Below are positions 26,415-35,720 of a DNA stretch of 64,000 nt, in pieces. The DNA is from Amycolatopsis benzoatilytica AK 16/65 (lineage in GTDB: Bacteria > Actinomycetota > Actinomycetes > Mycobacteriales > Pseudonocardiaceae), in the NCBI RefSeq assembly GCF_000383915.1, contig NZ_KB912942.1, forward strand, positions 7,809,279-7,873,278, written 5' to 3'. Both the position numbers and the translations under genes were made by a program. Position 1 is the first letter of the stretch, and each line of letters begins with the position of its first letter. The notes under the pieces were generated by a model. That model did not search any database and was not told where the DNA came from. It saw only the letters and a list, made by a program, of their open reading frames with translations.

Positions 26415-27206
26415 GTGGACTACGAGCGACCGAACGGCCGAGCCACCGCCGACGACGTGGCCAACCTCGCGCGCCGGGCTGGCCAGCTGGCCGGCTGGGC
26501 CGCGCGCGCCGGCTTCGGGCTGACCCGCAAGCTGCCCGGGATCGACACCGCCGAACGCGGCCTCAAGCAGGTCGAACGAGGGTTGCTCAGCGAGCTGCGC
26601 CGCCGCCTGGACGAGGTTGACGACCCGTACCACGCGGCGCTCACCGCGGCGTCCGCGATGAACCGGGTCGACCCCGGCAGCCGCACCGTCGAGGCGACCG
26701 TGACGCTGGTGCCCGCCCGCGACCACATCGAACCGCTGCGCGCGGCGATGGCCGAGCTGCTCAACCACTCCATCGGCTTCGGCCGCGAACGAGCCCGCGA
26801 GTACCTGTACGCGATCATCCTGCGCCAGCTCACCCCGGACGAGGCGCGCATCCTCTCCGCGCTGTCCGACGGCTCGCCGTTCCCCGCGATCGACGTCGCC
26901 GAGCGCACCGCCGTCGGCGGCACCGGCCGGATCGTGCTGCGCAACGCCTCGACGGTCGGCAAGGTGGCCGGGGTGTCTCTGCCGGACCAGGTGCCCGGCT
27001 ACGTGACCCGGCTGATCGGCCTCGGACTGGTCGAACTCGACGAGGAGGTGCCCTCGCTCGAGACGCAGTACGAAATCCTGCTGACCGACGAATCGGTCCG
27101 CGAGGTGGAGAAGCAGGTGAAGCGGATCAAGATCATCCGGCGCACCGTCCACGTCTCGCGGCTAGGCGCGCAGTTCTGGCGGGCCTGCGACCCGAGCCTG
27201 GGCTGA
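26415..27206 (+). CDS. Abi-alpha-like (DUF4393) protein
   Basis: 263 residues, GTG start. The segment DEARILSALSDGSPFPAIDV through YVTRLIGLGLVELDEEV to the basic C-terminus resembles the Abi_alpha/DUF4393 family, named for abortive-infection proteins. The N-terminus (about residues 12-45) is amphipathic helical. It is 5 nt upstream of a DUF445 gene and leads a three-gene row ending in a large phospholipase. Whether it has any defence role here is unknown. Confidence 0.6.
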   Translation: MDYERPNGRATADDVANLARRAGQLAGWAARAGFGLTRKLPGIDTAERGLKQVERGLLSELRRRLDEVDDPYHAALTAASAMNRVDPGSRTVEATVTLVPARDHIEPLRAAMAELLNHSIGFGRERAREYLYAIILRQLTPDEARILSALSDGSPFPAIDVAERTAVGGTGRIVLRNASTVGKVAGVSLPDQVPGYVTRLIGLGLVELDEEVPSLETQYEILLTDESVREVEKQVKRIKIIRRTVHVSRLGAQFWRACDPSLG

Positions 27207-27211
27207 GTCCG

Positions 27212-28456
27212 ATGGGCGGGTTCGTGTCGGGCATCCTCGACGATTTCGTCCGGCACTGGCCGCTCTATGTCTCCATCCCGGTCGTCGCCGCGCTGATCGG
27301 GTACGGCACGAAGCTGGTCGCGATCCGGATGATGTTCCAGCCGGTGGAGTTCATCGGCGTCAAGCCGTTCTTCGGCTGGCAGGGCATCGTGCCGAAGCGT
27401 GCCGCGCGGATGGCGAGCATCGCCTGCGACACGATGACCGAGCAGTTGATCAAACCGGCCGAGGTGGTCGCCCGCCTCGACGCCGACCGGATCGCCAAGG
27501 AGATCGAGAAACCGCTGCTCGCCGCGGTCGAGGACATCGTGCGCGAGGTCGCCGGGCACTATCAGACGGGCCTGTGGGAATCGTTGCCGGTGGGCGTGCA
27601 GCGGCTGGTGATCCAGCGCGTGCAGGCCGAATCGCCGCGCATGGTCAAAGCCGTGCTGGAACTCATTCAGTCCGATGTGGACAGCGTGTTCGACCTCAAG
27701 GGCATGGTGGTCACCAGCCTGGTCAAGGACAAGCGGCTGCTCAACCGGATCTTCCAGGAAGCCGGCGCGGAGGAGTTCAAATTCATCGCCCGCTCCGGAC
27801 TGGTGTTCGGCGGGCTGATCGGCGTGATCCAGATGGTCGCGTGGGTGCTGTTCAAGTTCCCGTTGATCATGCCGCTGTTCGGCCTGTTCACCGGCTGGTT
27901 CACCGACTGGCTCGCGCTGCGGATGATCTTCTACCCGCTGGAGCCGAAGAAGTACTTCGGCGTCACCTGGCAGGGCCTGTTCCTCAAGCGCCGCGCGGAA
28001 GTCGCCGAGGCGTACGGCGAGCTGATCGCCAAGGAGATCATCACCCCGCACAACGTGATCGAGGCGGTGCTGCAGGGGCCGCTGTCCGATCGCGTGCTCG
28101 CGCTGATCCAGCAGCAGCTGGACCGCGAGCTCGGCCGGGCGGCGAACGTGGCGAAACCGTTGCTGGTGTTCGCCATCGGCAGCCGCCGGTACCAGGACAT
28201 GAAGCTGGCCATCTCGGAGCAGATCATGACCCGGCTGCCGGACACGATGAGCTACATCGAGGACTACGCCACCGACGCGATGGACATCCGGAACGTGCTG
28301 GTCGGCAAGATGAAGGAGCTGTCCGCGGAGGAGTTCGAGCAGCTGCTGCGGCCGGCCTTCCAGCAGGACGAATGGATTCTGATCGCGACCGGCGCGGTGC
28401 TCGGGTTCGCGGTCGGCGAGGCGCAGGTCCTGCTGCTGGAACACCTGGCGACCTGA
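27212..28456 (+). CDS. DUF445-family membrane protein
   Basis: 414 residues. TM1 about 14-34 (WPLYVSIPVVAALIGYGTKL), a further hydrophobic hairpin about 200-230 (LVFGGLIGVIQMVAWVLF, IMPLFGLFTGWFTDWLAL), and a C-terminal TM about 388-410. Two copies of the motif LAxRMxFxPxExxG (residues ~35-50 and ~228-245) mark the DUF445 internal repeat. Function unknown. Confidence 0.85.
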   Translation: MGGFVSGILDDFVRHWPLYVSIPVVAALIGYGTKLVAIRMMFQPVEFIGVKPFFGWQGIVPKRAARMASIACDTMTEQLIKPAEVVARLDADRIAKEIEKPLLAAVEDIVREVAGHYQTGLWESLPVGVQRLVIQRVQAESPRMVKAVLELIQSDVDSVFDLKGMVVTSLVKDKRLLNRIFQEAGAEEFKFIARSGLVFGGLIGVIQMVAWVLFKFPLIMPLFGLFTGWFTDWLALRMIFYPLEPKKYFGVTWQGLFLKRRAEVAEAYGELIAKEIITPHNVIEAVLQGPLSDRVLALIQQQLDRELGRAANVAKPLLVFAIGSRRYQDMKLAISEQIMTRLPDTMSYIEDYATDAMDIRNVLVGKMKELSAEEFEQLLRPAFQQDEWILIATGAVLGFAVGEAQVLLLEHLAT

Positions 28457-28528
28457 GCGCGCGCTGTCCGGCGTCGTTGAAAGCAACCCTCTTGTGGGCG
28501 GCTGCTCGCAGCCGGGACACTGGCCGGC

Positions 28529-31500
28529 ATGGGAGAGGGAGCGTCGGCGGTGCCGTGGCCGCAGGAAATCCGGATCGCGATGGCCATGGTGGGGGGATCC
28601 AGCCTGGCCGTGTGGATGGGCGGAGTCGCCACCGAGACGTCGGCGCTGCTGCACGCGTCGCGCACGCCGGATGATCAAGGCGGCTACCGGAAACTGCTCG
28701 ATCTGCTGCACGCGTCGGTACGGCTCGACGTGCTCACCGGCACCAGCGCGGGCGGTATCAACGCCGCGTGTCTCGGTCTCGCCGAGGCGTACCGCTCGAC
28801 GCCCGCGGTGCTGCGCGACACCTGGCTCACCGCCGGGTCGCTGGAAAATCTGATCCGCGACCCGAAGGAAAGCCAGCCGCGTTCAGTGCTGGACGGCGAC
28901 CGGGTCCTGCTCGGCGGCTTGACCCAGGCGATGCACGACATCACCACGGCAGGCGTGGTGCCGGTCGATCCGCCGGACGTCACCGTGCTGCTCACCGGAA
29001 CCATGATCGACGGCGAGACCACCCGATACGACGACGCGCTCGGCAACCGGGTGAGCGACACCGAGCATCGGATGCTGTTTCGCTTCGAAGGTCCATTGTG
29101 GAACAACCAGGTGCACGCCCCGCTCGCGCTGGCCGCCCGCTCCAGCGCGTCGTTCCCCGGCGCGTTCGAGCTGTCCCGGCTGCCGATCGGCCCGGCGGCC
29201 GCGGACCACGCGCACCCGGACATGACCGACTACACCGAACTGGTGCGCTCGCACTGGCTGGCGGACGGCGGCGTGCTGGTGAACAAGCCGCTGCGGCCGG
29301 CGATGCGGGAGATTTTCGAGCGGTCCTCGTCCACGGACGTCCGGCGGCTGCTGCTCTACGTCGTCCCGGCGGTCGGCCCGGAGGTCAAGGACCTGCCGTG
29401 CGATCCGGCGAATCCGCCGATGCTCGGCACCGCGCTGGCGAAGGTCGCCTCGACCATCATGAGCCAGACGATCAGCAGGGAGCTGGAGGAACTGAGCCAG
29501 CACAACGCTTCGGTCACCCGCACCCGGGACACCCGGGTCGCGCTCGCGTCGCTGGGCCTGCGCGGCGGGCAGCTGGTGGACGACCGGGTGCACCGGGCGT
29601 ACCTGGACCGCCGGGTCGCGCTGGACGCGGCCGATCTGGTGCGCGCGGTCACCCGCCGGTTCGAAATGTCCGATGAGGACAGTTCGTGGGCGGCCGGGAA
29701 TTCGGCGCTGCTGCAGGACGTCGCCGCGGACGGGCTGCGCAGCGAGATGCCGGCCGCGTTGCCCGGCGAATCGTGCACGGCCGCCGAAATGGCCGGATAC
29801 CGGACTACCGCGCTGGAAGACGCGGTCGCGATGGGGTTGCAGCTGATCAATGCCGGGTTCCGGATGGGCCCGGACCAGGCGCAGGCGGCGCAGCTCAACC
29901 AGGCCCGCGTCCGGATGCACGCGGCCCGTCGCGGTGCCGCCCGTACGGTGCGGCTGCCGGCCTGGGTCGCGCGGCACGAACCACCCGCCCCGGGCACCAC
30001 GTTGCACGACTGGATCGGTCAGCTCGCGAGGGAATGGGCGCACCTGGGCACGTCGGACGCGGTCCGCGAGGCGTGGCCGGAGATCACCGGTGCGCTGCGG
30101 GAGACCGCACCGGTGTTGCGAGCGTTGGCGGGCAAGGAAGTCCAGTGGTCGCAGGACGCCGCTGACACGGTGACGACGCTGCTGGACTGGTTCGGCCTGG
30201 ACGACTCCGACCCCGCCGACGGATTCGTGATGGCGCGATTGTTGTTGCTGCACATGGCGACGCGCGGGCTGCTGGCCGAGACTCCGGCAGTGGACCAGCG
30301 CGTGGACCTGGTGCAGGTGAGCGCGGACAGCCGGACGCTGCTGGATCTGTCGCGTCCGCGCGGGCGCGACAAGCTGACCGGGACGCAGGCGAACAACTTC
30401 GGCGGGTTCTACAAATCGTCCTGGCGGGCGAACGACTGGATGTGGGGCCGGGTCGACGCCGCCGGCTGGCTGGTGCAGTGCCTGCTCGATCCGAACCGGC
30501 TGCGGGTGCTGCGCGACATCGTCGGGCGGGAGGAATTCCGGGAGCAGGCAAGGACGACGTTCTTGTCCATCGGCTGGCAGCCGCCTTCGCCGGCGGACAA
30601 CGGGATGCCCTCGGATCTGCCCGGTTTGCTCAGCCAGCTCGGCGACGAACTCGCTTTCCTCGGCCTGGACGCGAATCTGTCGCCGGTGGAGTTCGGCGCC
30701 GGGACGCCGACGAGCATGCCGATCACCTCGATGGTGCTCGCGAAGCCGAGGCAGCTGGTCATCGCGCGGGAGGAGCTGCCGGTGCTGGCGCAGCAGGCGA
30801 CGGCGGACGCGAAGGAAGGCAATGGAAAAGCTTCGGAGAGTTTCCGGAAACTGATGGCGGCGCGGCCGCTCGCTCCGGTGCGGCCTGGGCAATCCGCGGT
30901 GCACGTTCAGCCGTTGCCGCAGCCGTCCCAACCTGCCGCGGTGGCTCAGGCGGCGGCTTCGCCGGGGCAGACAGTGGCCGCTGTCCAAGCGGTAGCTCAA
31001 CCCGGTCAGTCCGCCGAACTGGTTCAGCCGGGGCAAATCGCCGCGACCGTTCCGCCGCTGCCCCAGCCGGCACCGACTGCCGCACCCGCGCAGCCGGGCC
31101 GGGCCGCGGCCGGCGCAACGCCCTTGCCGCAACCGAGTCGGCCAGTGGTCGCGCAACCGCTTCCGCAGCCGAGCAATGGCCAACCGCTCCGGCAACCGAG
31201 CCAACCGGCGGCACAGCCGCTTCCTCAGCCCGGGCAAGGAATCGTCCCGCCGCTTCCGCAACCCGGGCAAGGAACCGCCCCGGCCGGCTCCTCCGACGAC
31301 GCCGCACAACGCGCCTTCCAAGCCTGCCAGGTTTCCGCTGAACGCTTCGAAGGCGAACTCGGCTCCGCCCTGCTCACCAAAACGATCGTCAAAGCAGGCG
31401 CGGCCGGCCTCAATGCCGCCTCCACTGCCACCCGGGTCCCGAAAACCCTCCAGCCGCTCGCGAAATTCGCGCAGCTCAGCGGGCGCAGTACGTGGTGGGT

Positions 31501-31918
31501 CACCCAGGGCGCGACCCGGCTGGGCCGGCCGTGGAATCTGCTCGCCGCGGCCATCACCGCGGTCGCCGGGTTCGTGCTCGGCGGCGAAGGCGGCTCCGTG
31601 CTGCAGTGGGTCGGCCTGCCGGTGGCCGCCGGTGCGCTCGTGTTCCTCGTGGTGAGTTTGCTGTCGTTGAGGCGCACGTGGCGAATGGTGCTTACCGTGC
31701 TCGCCGTGCTTATGTTGGCAGCGTTGCTCTTTGCCGCTTTCCTCCCGCCGGTCGCCAAGCCGTTGTTCGGCTGGCTCGGCGATCTCGTCGCGGGCTGGCG
31801 GCGCGGCGAGGCCCCGCTGTGGTGGCTCGCGGTCGTCGCGCTGCTGATCCTGCCCGCGGTCTGGACTCCGGTGGCGAGCATCGGACGAGGGTTGCGGCGC
31901 GGCCGGAAGCGGCGCTGA
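28529..31918 (+). CDS. Large patatin-like phospholipase (DUF3376) with C-terminal membrane domain
   Basis: 1129 residues. The patatin core has a GGSSLAVWMGG oxyanion region, catalytic Ser73 in GTSAGG and catalytic Asp246 in ADGG. A long helical region (DUF3376-like) follows to about residue 780. Then comes a Pro/Gln linker of about 130 residues rich in QPLPQPS/QPGQ units, and three to four TM helices (about 1010-1120). The enzyme should hydrolyse acyl esters at the membrane. It follows DUF445 by 72 nt. The low-complexity linker and membrane anchor are unusual for patatins. Confidence 0.88.
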   Translation: MGEGASAVPWPQEIRIAMAMVGGSSLAVWMGGVATETSALLHASRTPDDQGGYRKLLDLLHASVRLDVLTGTSAGGINAACLGLAEAYRSTPAVLRDTWLTAGSLENLIRDPKESQPRSVLDGDRVLLGGLTQAMHDITTAGVVPVDPPDVTVLLTGTMIDGETTRYDDALGNRVSDTEHRMLFRFEGPLWNNQVHAPLALAARSSASFPGAFELSRLPIGPAAADHAHPDMTDYTELVRSHWLADGGVLVNKPLRPAMREIFERSSSTDVRRLLLYVVPAVGPEVKDLPCDPANPPMLGTALAKVASTIMSQTISRELEELSQHNASVTRTRDTRVALASLGLRGGQLVDDRVHRAYLDRRVALDAADLVRAVTRRFEMSDEDSSWAAGNSALLQDVAADGLRSEMPAALPGESCTAAEMAGYRTTALEDAVAMGLQLINAGFRMGPDQAQAAQLNQARVRMHAARRGAARTVRLPAWVARHEPPAPGTTLHDWIGQLAREWAHLGTSDAVREAWPEITGALRETAPVLRALAGKEVQWSQDAADTVTTLLDWFGLDDSDPADGFVMARLLLLHMATRGLLAETPAVDQRVDLVQVSADSRTLLDLSRPRGRDKLTGTQANNFGGFYKSSWRANDWMWGRVDAAGWLVQCLLDPNRLRVLRDIVGREEFREQARTTFLSIGWQPPSPADNGMPSDLPGLLSQLGDELAFLGLDANLSPVEFGAGTPTSMPITSMVLAKPRQLVIAREELPVLAQQATADAKEGNGKASESFRKLMAARPLAPVRPGQSAVHVQPLPQPSQPAAVAQAAASPGQTVAAVQAVAQPGQSAELVQPGQIAATVPPLPQPAPTAAPAQPGRAAAGATPLPQPSRPVVAQPLPQPSNGQPLRQPSQPAAQPLPQPGQGIVPPLPQPGQGTAPAGSSDDAAQRAFQACQVSAERFEGELGSALLTKTIVKAGAAGLNAASTATRVPKTLQPLAKFAQLSGRSTWWVTQGATRLGRPWNLLAAAITAVAGFVLGGEGGSVLQWVGLPVAAGALVFLVVSLLSLRRTWRMVLTVLAVLMLAALLFAAFLPPVAKPLFGWLGDLVAGWRRGEAPLWWLAVVALLILPAVWTPVASIGRGLRRGRKRR

Positions 31919-32188
31919 AAACTGGCTGCGAGGTCCCGCCGGACTCGCAGCTCGGCACGGCATTTCGCGATGCTGAGTTGCGGCCGGGCGGGAAACGGCC
32001 CATCGTCTCAAGTACCAGGTCGCGCACCCACGGTGTGCGGCCCAGGCGCACGTCCATACCCAGCCTCGCGTGCGGTCAAACAGGTTTGTGGTCCTGCTCA
32101 CCGGGGTAACAAGGTAGTCCCAGGTGAGGGCGGTGGACGTGGCGTGGATCGCTGGCGGCAAGAAAATTCTCTGTTACGTTTCCCAAGT

Positions 32189-32683
32189 ATGTCCGGAAAG
32201 CACTTGATCGAATCCCCGACCAAGGCCGATGGCGCCGCCCTTTGGCGAATCGCACGTGATTCGCAGAAGCTCGATCTGAACTCGCCGTACGCGTACCTGC
32301 TGTGGTGCAAGGATTTCGCGGAGACCTCGGTCGTCGCCCGCGTCGACGGCGAAGCGGTCGGATTCGTGATCGCCTACCGGCGGCCCGCCGAGCCGGAGGC
32401 CGCGCTCGTCTGGCAGGTCGCCGTCGATGCCTCGCAGCGCGGGAAAGGCCTGGCCGGGCAGCTGCTGGACCGCCTGTACGAGCGGCTGGTCGACAACGGC
32501 GTGCGATACCTGGAAACCACCATCACCCCGGACAACGAAGCCTCGATCCGGCTGTTCGAGTCGTTCGCGAAGCGCTGGAACGCCGATCTGGAGCGCACCC
32601 GGTTGTTCGAGGTCGCCGATTTTCCGCAGGGGGAGGCGCACGAGCCCGAAGATCTTTACCGCATCGGGCCGCTGCGCCGCTAA
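32189..32683 (+). CDS. ectA: L-2,4-diaminobutyrate acetyltransferase EctA
   Basis: 164 residues, GNAT fold. It acetylates diaminobutyrate to N-gamma-acetyl-DABA, the second ectoine step. Visible: PTKADGAALWRIARDSQKLDLNS, acetyl-CoA loop VDASQRGKGLAGQLL, and TTITPDNEASIRLFE typical of EctA. The ATG lacks an RBS; TACGTT ends 8 nt upstream, so transcription may begin at the ATG. First gene of ectABCD. Confidence 0.94.
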   Translation: MSGKHLIESPTKADGAALWRIARDSQKLDLNSPYAYLLWCKDFAETSVVARVDGEAVGFVIAYRRPAEPEAALVWQVAVDASQRGKGLAGQLLDRLYERLVDNGVRYLETTITPDNEASIRLFESFAKRWNADLERTRLFEVADFPQGEAHEPEDLYRIGPLRR

Positions 32684-32724
32684 TAACCCGTCAATTTCGC
32701 CGAGTAGGAGCGAAAGAAAACGCT

Positions 32725-33975
32725 ATGAGCATCTTCGAAGAGCTCGAATCGGAAGTACGCAGTTACAGCAGGGGGTGGCCGGTCGTCTTCGACCGGGCGC
32801 AGGGCAGCCGGCTCTACAGCGAGGACGGCAAGGCGTACCTGGACTTCTTCGCCGGTGCCGGTGCGCTGAATTACGGGCACAACAACCCGCATCTGAAGCA
32901 GGCGCTGGTCGACTACATCCAGCGCGACGGCGTGACGCACGCGCTGGACATGTTCACCGTGGCGAAGCGGGACTTCCTGGAGACCTTCCGGGACAAGATC
33001 CTCGCGCCGCGCGAGATGGACTACAAGATCGTCTTTCCGGGTCCGGGCGGCGCGAACGCGGTGGAGGCCGCGCTGAAGCTGGCGCGCAAGGTGACCGGCA
33101 AGGAGTCGGTCATCAACTTCACGAACGCCTTCCACGGCATGACGCTGGGTGCGCTGTCGGTCACCGGCAACTCGATGAAGCGCGGCGCGGCGGGCATTCC
33201 GCTGGTGCACGCCACGCCGATGCCGTACGACCAGTACTTCGACGGTGCGATGCCGGACTTCATGTACTTCGAGAAGCTGCTCCAAGACTCCGGCAGCGGC
33301 TTGAACGAGCCCGCCGCGGTGATCGTGGAGGGCGTGCAGGGCGAGGGCGGCATCAACGCCGCGCGGCTGGACTGGCTGCGCGGTCTGGACGACCTGTGCA
33401 AGCGGCACAACATCCTGCTGATCCTGGACGACGTGCAGATGGGCTGCGGCCGCACCGGCGCGTTCTTCAGCTTCGAGGACGCCGGCATCAAGCCGGACAT
33501 CATCTGCTTGTCGAAGTCGATCGGCGGCTACGGCCTGCCGATGGCGCTCACGCTGATCAAGCCGGAGCTGGACGTGTGGGAGCCGGGCGAGCACAACGGC
33601 ACCTTCCGCGGCATCAGCCCGGCGTTCGTGACCGCGGCCGAGGCGATCCGGGTGTACTGGAGCGACGACGAGCTGGAGAAGTCCACCAAGGCCAAGGGCG
33701 AGCGGATCGCGAGCGCGTTCAAGGACATCGTGGAGACCTATCCGGAGGCGAACCTCGTCGCGAAGGGCCGCGGGCTGGCGCGCGGTCTCGAGTTCGCGAA
33801 CGGCGAGCTGGCCGGCGCGGTCTGCAAGGAAGCCTTCGACCGCGGCCTGCTGATGGAGACCTCCGGCCCGGACGGCGAGGTCATGAAGCTGCTGCCGCCG
33901 CTCACCCTGACCGACGAGGAGCTGGACGAGGGCCTGGCGATCATCGCCGAGTCCATCGCCGCCGTCCTCAAGTAA
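32725..33975 (+). CDS. ectB: Diaminobutyrate-2-oxoglutarate transaminase EctB
   Basis: 416 residues, class III PLP aminotransferase. It makes L-2,4-diaminobutyrate from aspartate semialdehyde. PLP-binding Lys264 in [25 protein letters not shown] with the ring-N Asp, and [13 protein letters not shown] at the N-terminus. RBS TAGGAG. 41 nt after ectA, 31 nt before ectC. Confidence 0.96.
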   Translation: MSIFEELESEVRSYSRGWPVVFDRAQGSRLYSEDGKAYLDFFAGAGALNYGHNNPHLKQALVDYIQRDGVTHALDMFTVAKRDFLETFRDKILAPREMDYKIVFPGPGGANAVEAALKLARKVTGKESVINFTNAFHGMTLGALSVTGNSMKRGAAGIPLVHATPMPYDQYFDGAMPDFMYFEKLLQDSGSGLNEPAAVIVEGVQGEGGINAARLDWLRGLDDLCKRHNILLILDDVQMGCGRTGAFFSFEDAGIKPDIICLSKSIGGYGLPMALTLIKPELDVWEPGEHNGTFRGISPAFVTAAEAIRVYWSDDELEKSTKAKGERIASAFKDIVETYPEANLVAKGRGLARGLEFANGELAGAVCKEAFDRGLLMETSGPDGEVMKLLPPLTLTDEELDEGLAIIAESIAAVLK

Positions 33976-34006
33976 AACCGACCGAACACTGACAAGGAGC
34001 CGTCCT

Positions 34007-34402
<396 letters not shown>

Positions 34403-34462
34403 ACCCGCGCCACTCCCACCGCGAGAAAGCAGAAACGCCAGCAGAACTGGAGGCGAACCACT

Positions 34463-35365
34463 GTGACGATCATGGACACCCGGGTCGATGACGGTTACCC
34501 GACCCGGATCACCGGTACGCCGGAGCACCTTCCGCGCGTGCACCCCACGGTGTGGGGTACCGAGGCAGACGGCCCGATCGACGCCGCGACCCTGGCCAAT
34601 CACGACGCCAAGGGCTACACGGTGGTGGACGGACTGCTCTCGCCCGGTGAGGTCCAGACGTACTGGCAGGAGGTCGTCCGGCTCTCGTCGGACGAGACGC
34701 TGCACGACGACGAACGCGTGATCACCGAAGCGCGGACCGGCGAGGTCCGCTCGATCTTCGACGTGCACGAGATCTCCGGCCTGATCGCCGAGCTGGTTCG
34801 CGACCCGCGGGTGCTCGACCGGGCCCGGCAGATCCTCGGCTCGGACGTCTACATCCACCAGAGCCGGATCAACTACATGCCGGGGTTCAAGGGCACCGGG
34901 TTCTACTGGCATTCCGACTTCGAGACCTGGCACGCCGAGGACGGGATGCCGGTGCCGCGCGCGGTGAGCTGTTCGATCGCGCTCACCGACAATTACCCGT
35001 ACAACGGCGGGCTGATGGTCATGCCGGGCTCGCAGCGCACCTTCGTGCAGTGCGTCGGCGAGACCCCGGACGACAACTACAAGAGCTCGCTCAAGGACCA
35101 GCGGGTCGGCGTACCGACCAACGACGACATCACCAAGCTGGCCGCCGACCAGGGCATCGAGCAGTTCACCGGTGCCGCCGGTTCGGCGCTGTGGTTCGAC
35201 TCGAACATCATGCACGGGTCCTCGAACAACATCACCCCGTATCCGCGCTCGAACATCTTCCTGGTGTTCAACAGCGTGGAGAACGCGCTGCAGCAGCCGT
35301 TCGCGGCGAGCGAGCCGCGGCCGTCGTTCATCGCCGGCCGGAACTCGACGCCGATCATGCGGTGA
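34463..35365 (+). CDS. ectD: Ectoine 5-hydroxylase EctD
   Basis: 300 residues, Fe(II)/2-oxoglutarate dioxygenase making 5-hydroxyectoine. The facial triad is visible as His150 and Asp152 in FYWHSDFETWHAEDGMP, and His251 in NIMHGSSNN. GTG start with a GGAGG-type RBS; an ATG lies three codons later. Last gene of the ect operon, followed by two hairpins. Confidence 0.96.
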   Translation: MTIMDTRVDDGYPTRITGTPEHLPRVHPTVWGTEADGPIDAATLANHDAKGYTVVDGLLSPGEVQTYWQEVVRLSSDETLHDDERVITEARTGEVRSIFDVHEISGLIAELVRDPRVLDRARQILGSDVYIHQSRINYMPGFKGTGFYWHSDFETWHAEDGMPVPRAVSCSIALTDNYPYNGGLMVMPGSQRTFVQCVGETPDDNYKSSLKDQRVGVPTNDDITKLAADQGIEQFTGAAGSALWFDSNIMHGSSNNITPYPRSNIFLVFNSVENALQQPFAASEPRPSFIAGRNSTPIMR

Positions 35366-35460
35366 CCAGGGCCACTGTCGCGATACGGCAGGTCGCCGGT
35401 AGCCGCGAATGTGCGCCCTGTTACGTTGTCGCCACTCCGCAGCCTGGCCGCGGGGTGCGG

Positions 35461-35521
35461 GCTGTCCGCGGCGATCCGGGTTCTTGCTCGGGGTGAGCCC
35501 CCCGAACCGCGGGCGGACAGC
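35461..35521. terminator. Hairpin 1 downstream of ectD
   Basis: Outer arms GCTGTCCGC (35461-35469) and GCGGACAGC (35513-35521) are perfect; an inner GGTTC/GAACC pair (35479-35483, 35504-35508) extends the stem. 95 nt after the ectD stop in the 355-nt gap before the SARP gene. Probably terminates ectABCD. Confidence 0.5.
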
Positions 35522-35568
35522 CGAAAACGGGCGGACCGGCCCCTGTCGGCCCGGCCGGCGAACACCGG

Positions 35569-35615
35569 GTCCGGCCCCATGCCATCAGATCGGGACTGAT
35601 GGTGCGGGGCCGGAC
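35569..35615. terminator. Hairpin 2 between ectD and the SARP gene
   Basis: GTCCGGCCCC (35569-35578) and CCATCAG (35582-35588) pair with CTGATGG (35596-35602) and GGGGCCGGAC (35606-35615): 17 bp with symmetric 3-nt internal loops and a 7-nt loop. It may be a second terminator or lie in the leader of the SARP mRNA, 106 nt before its start. Confidence 0.55.
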
Positions 35616-35720
35616 TCGTCTGTTCGGGACAGGAATTCACGAAAGAGCGGTTTCTGCGGGCTTCTCCTCACGGTAAGTTGGCCAGTCTGGCTGGGGGAGA
35701 GCCTGGAGGTGCGCGCGAGC

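Noticed and set aside
28883..32161. 1092-codon open frame antisense to the patatin gene
   Set aside because: It mirrors a well-supported gene with catalytic motifs; long antisense frames are a normal by-product of 70% GC. The product is Arg/Gly/His-rich with no family pattern.
35409..35720. Extended N-terminus of the SARP gene
   Set aside because: The extra ~100 residues cover two hairpins and show no SARP similarity; the DNA-binding domain starts right after ATG 35721.
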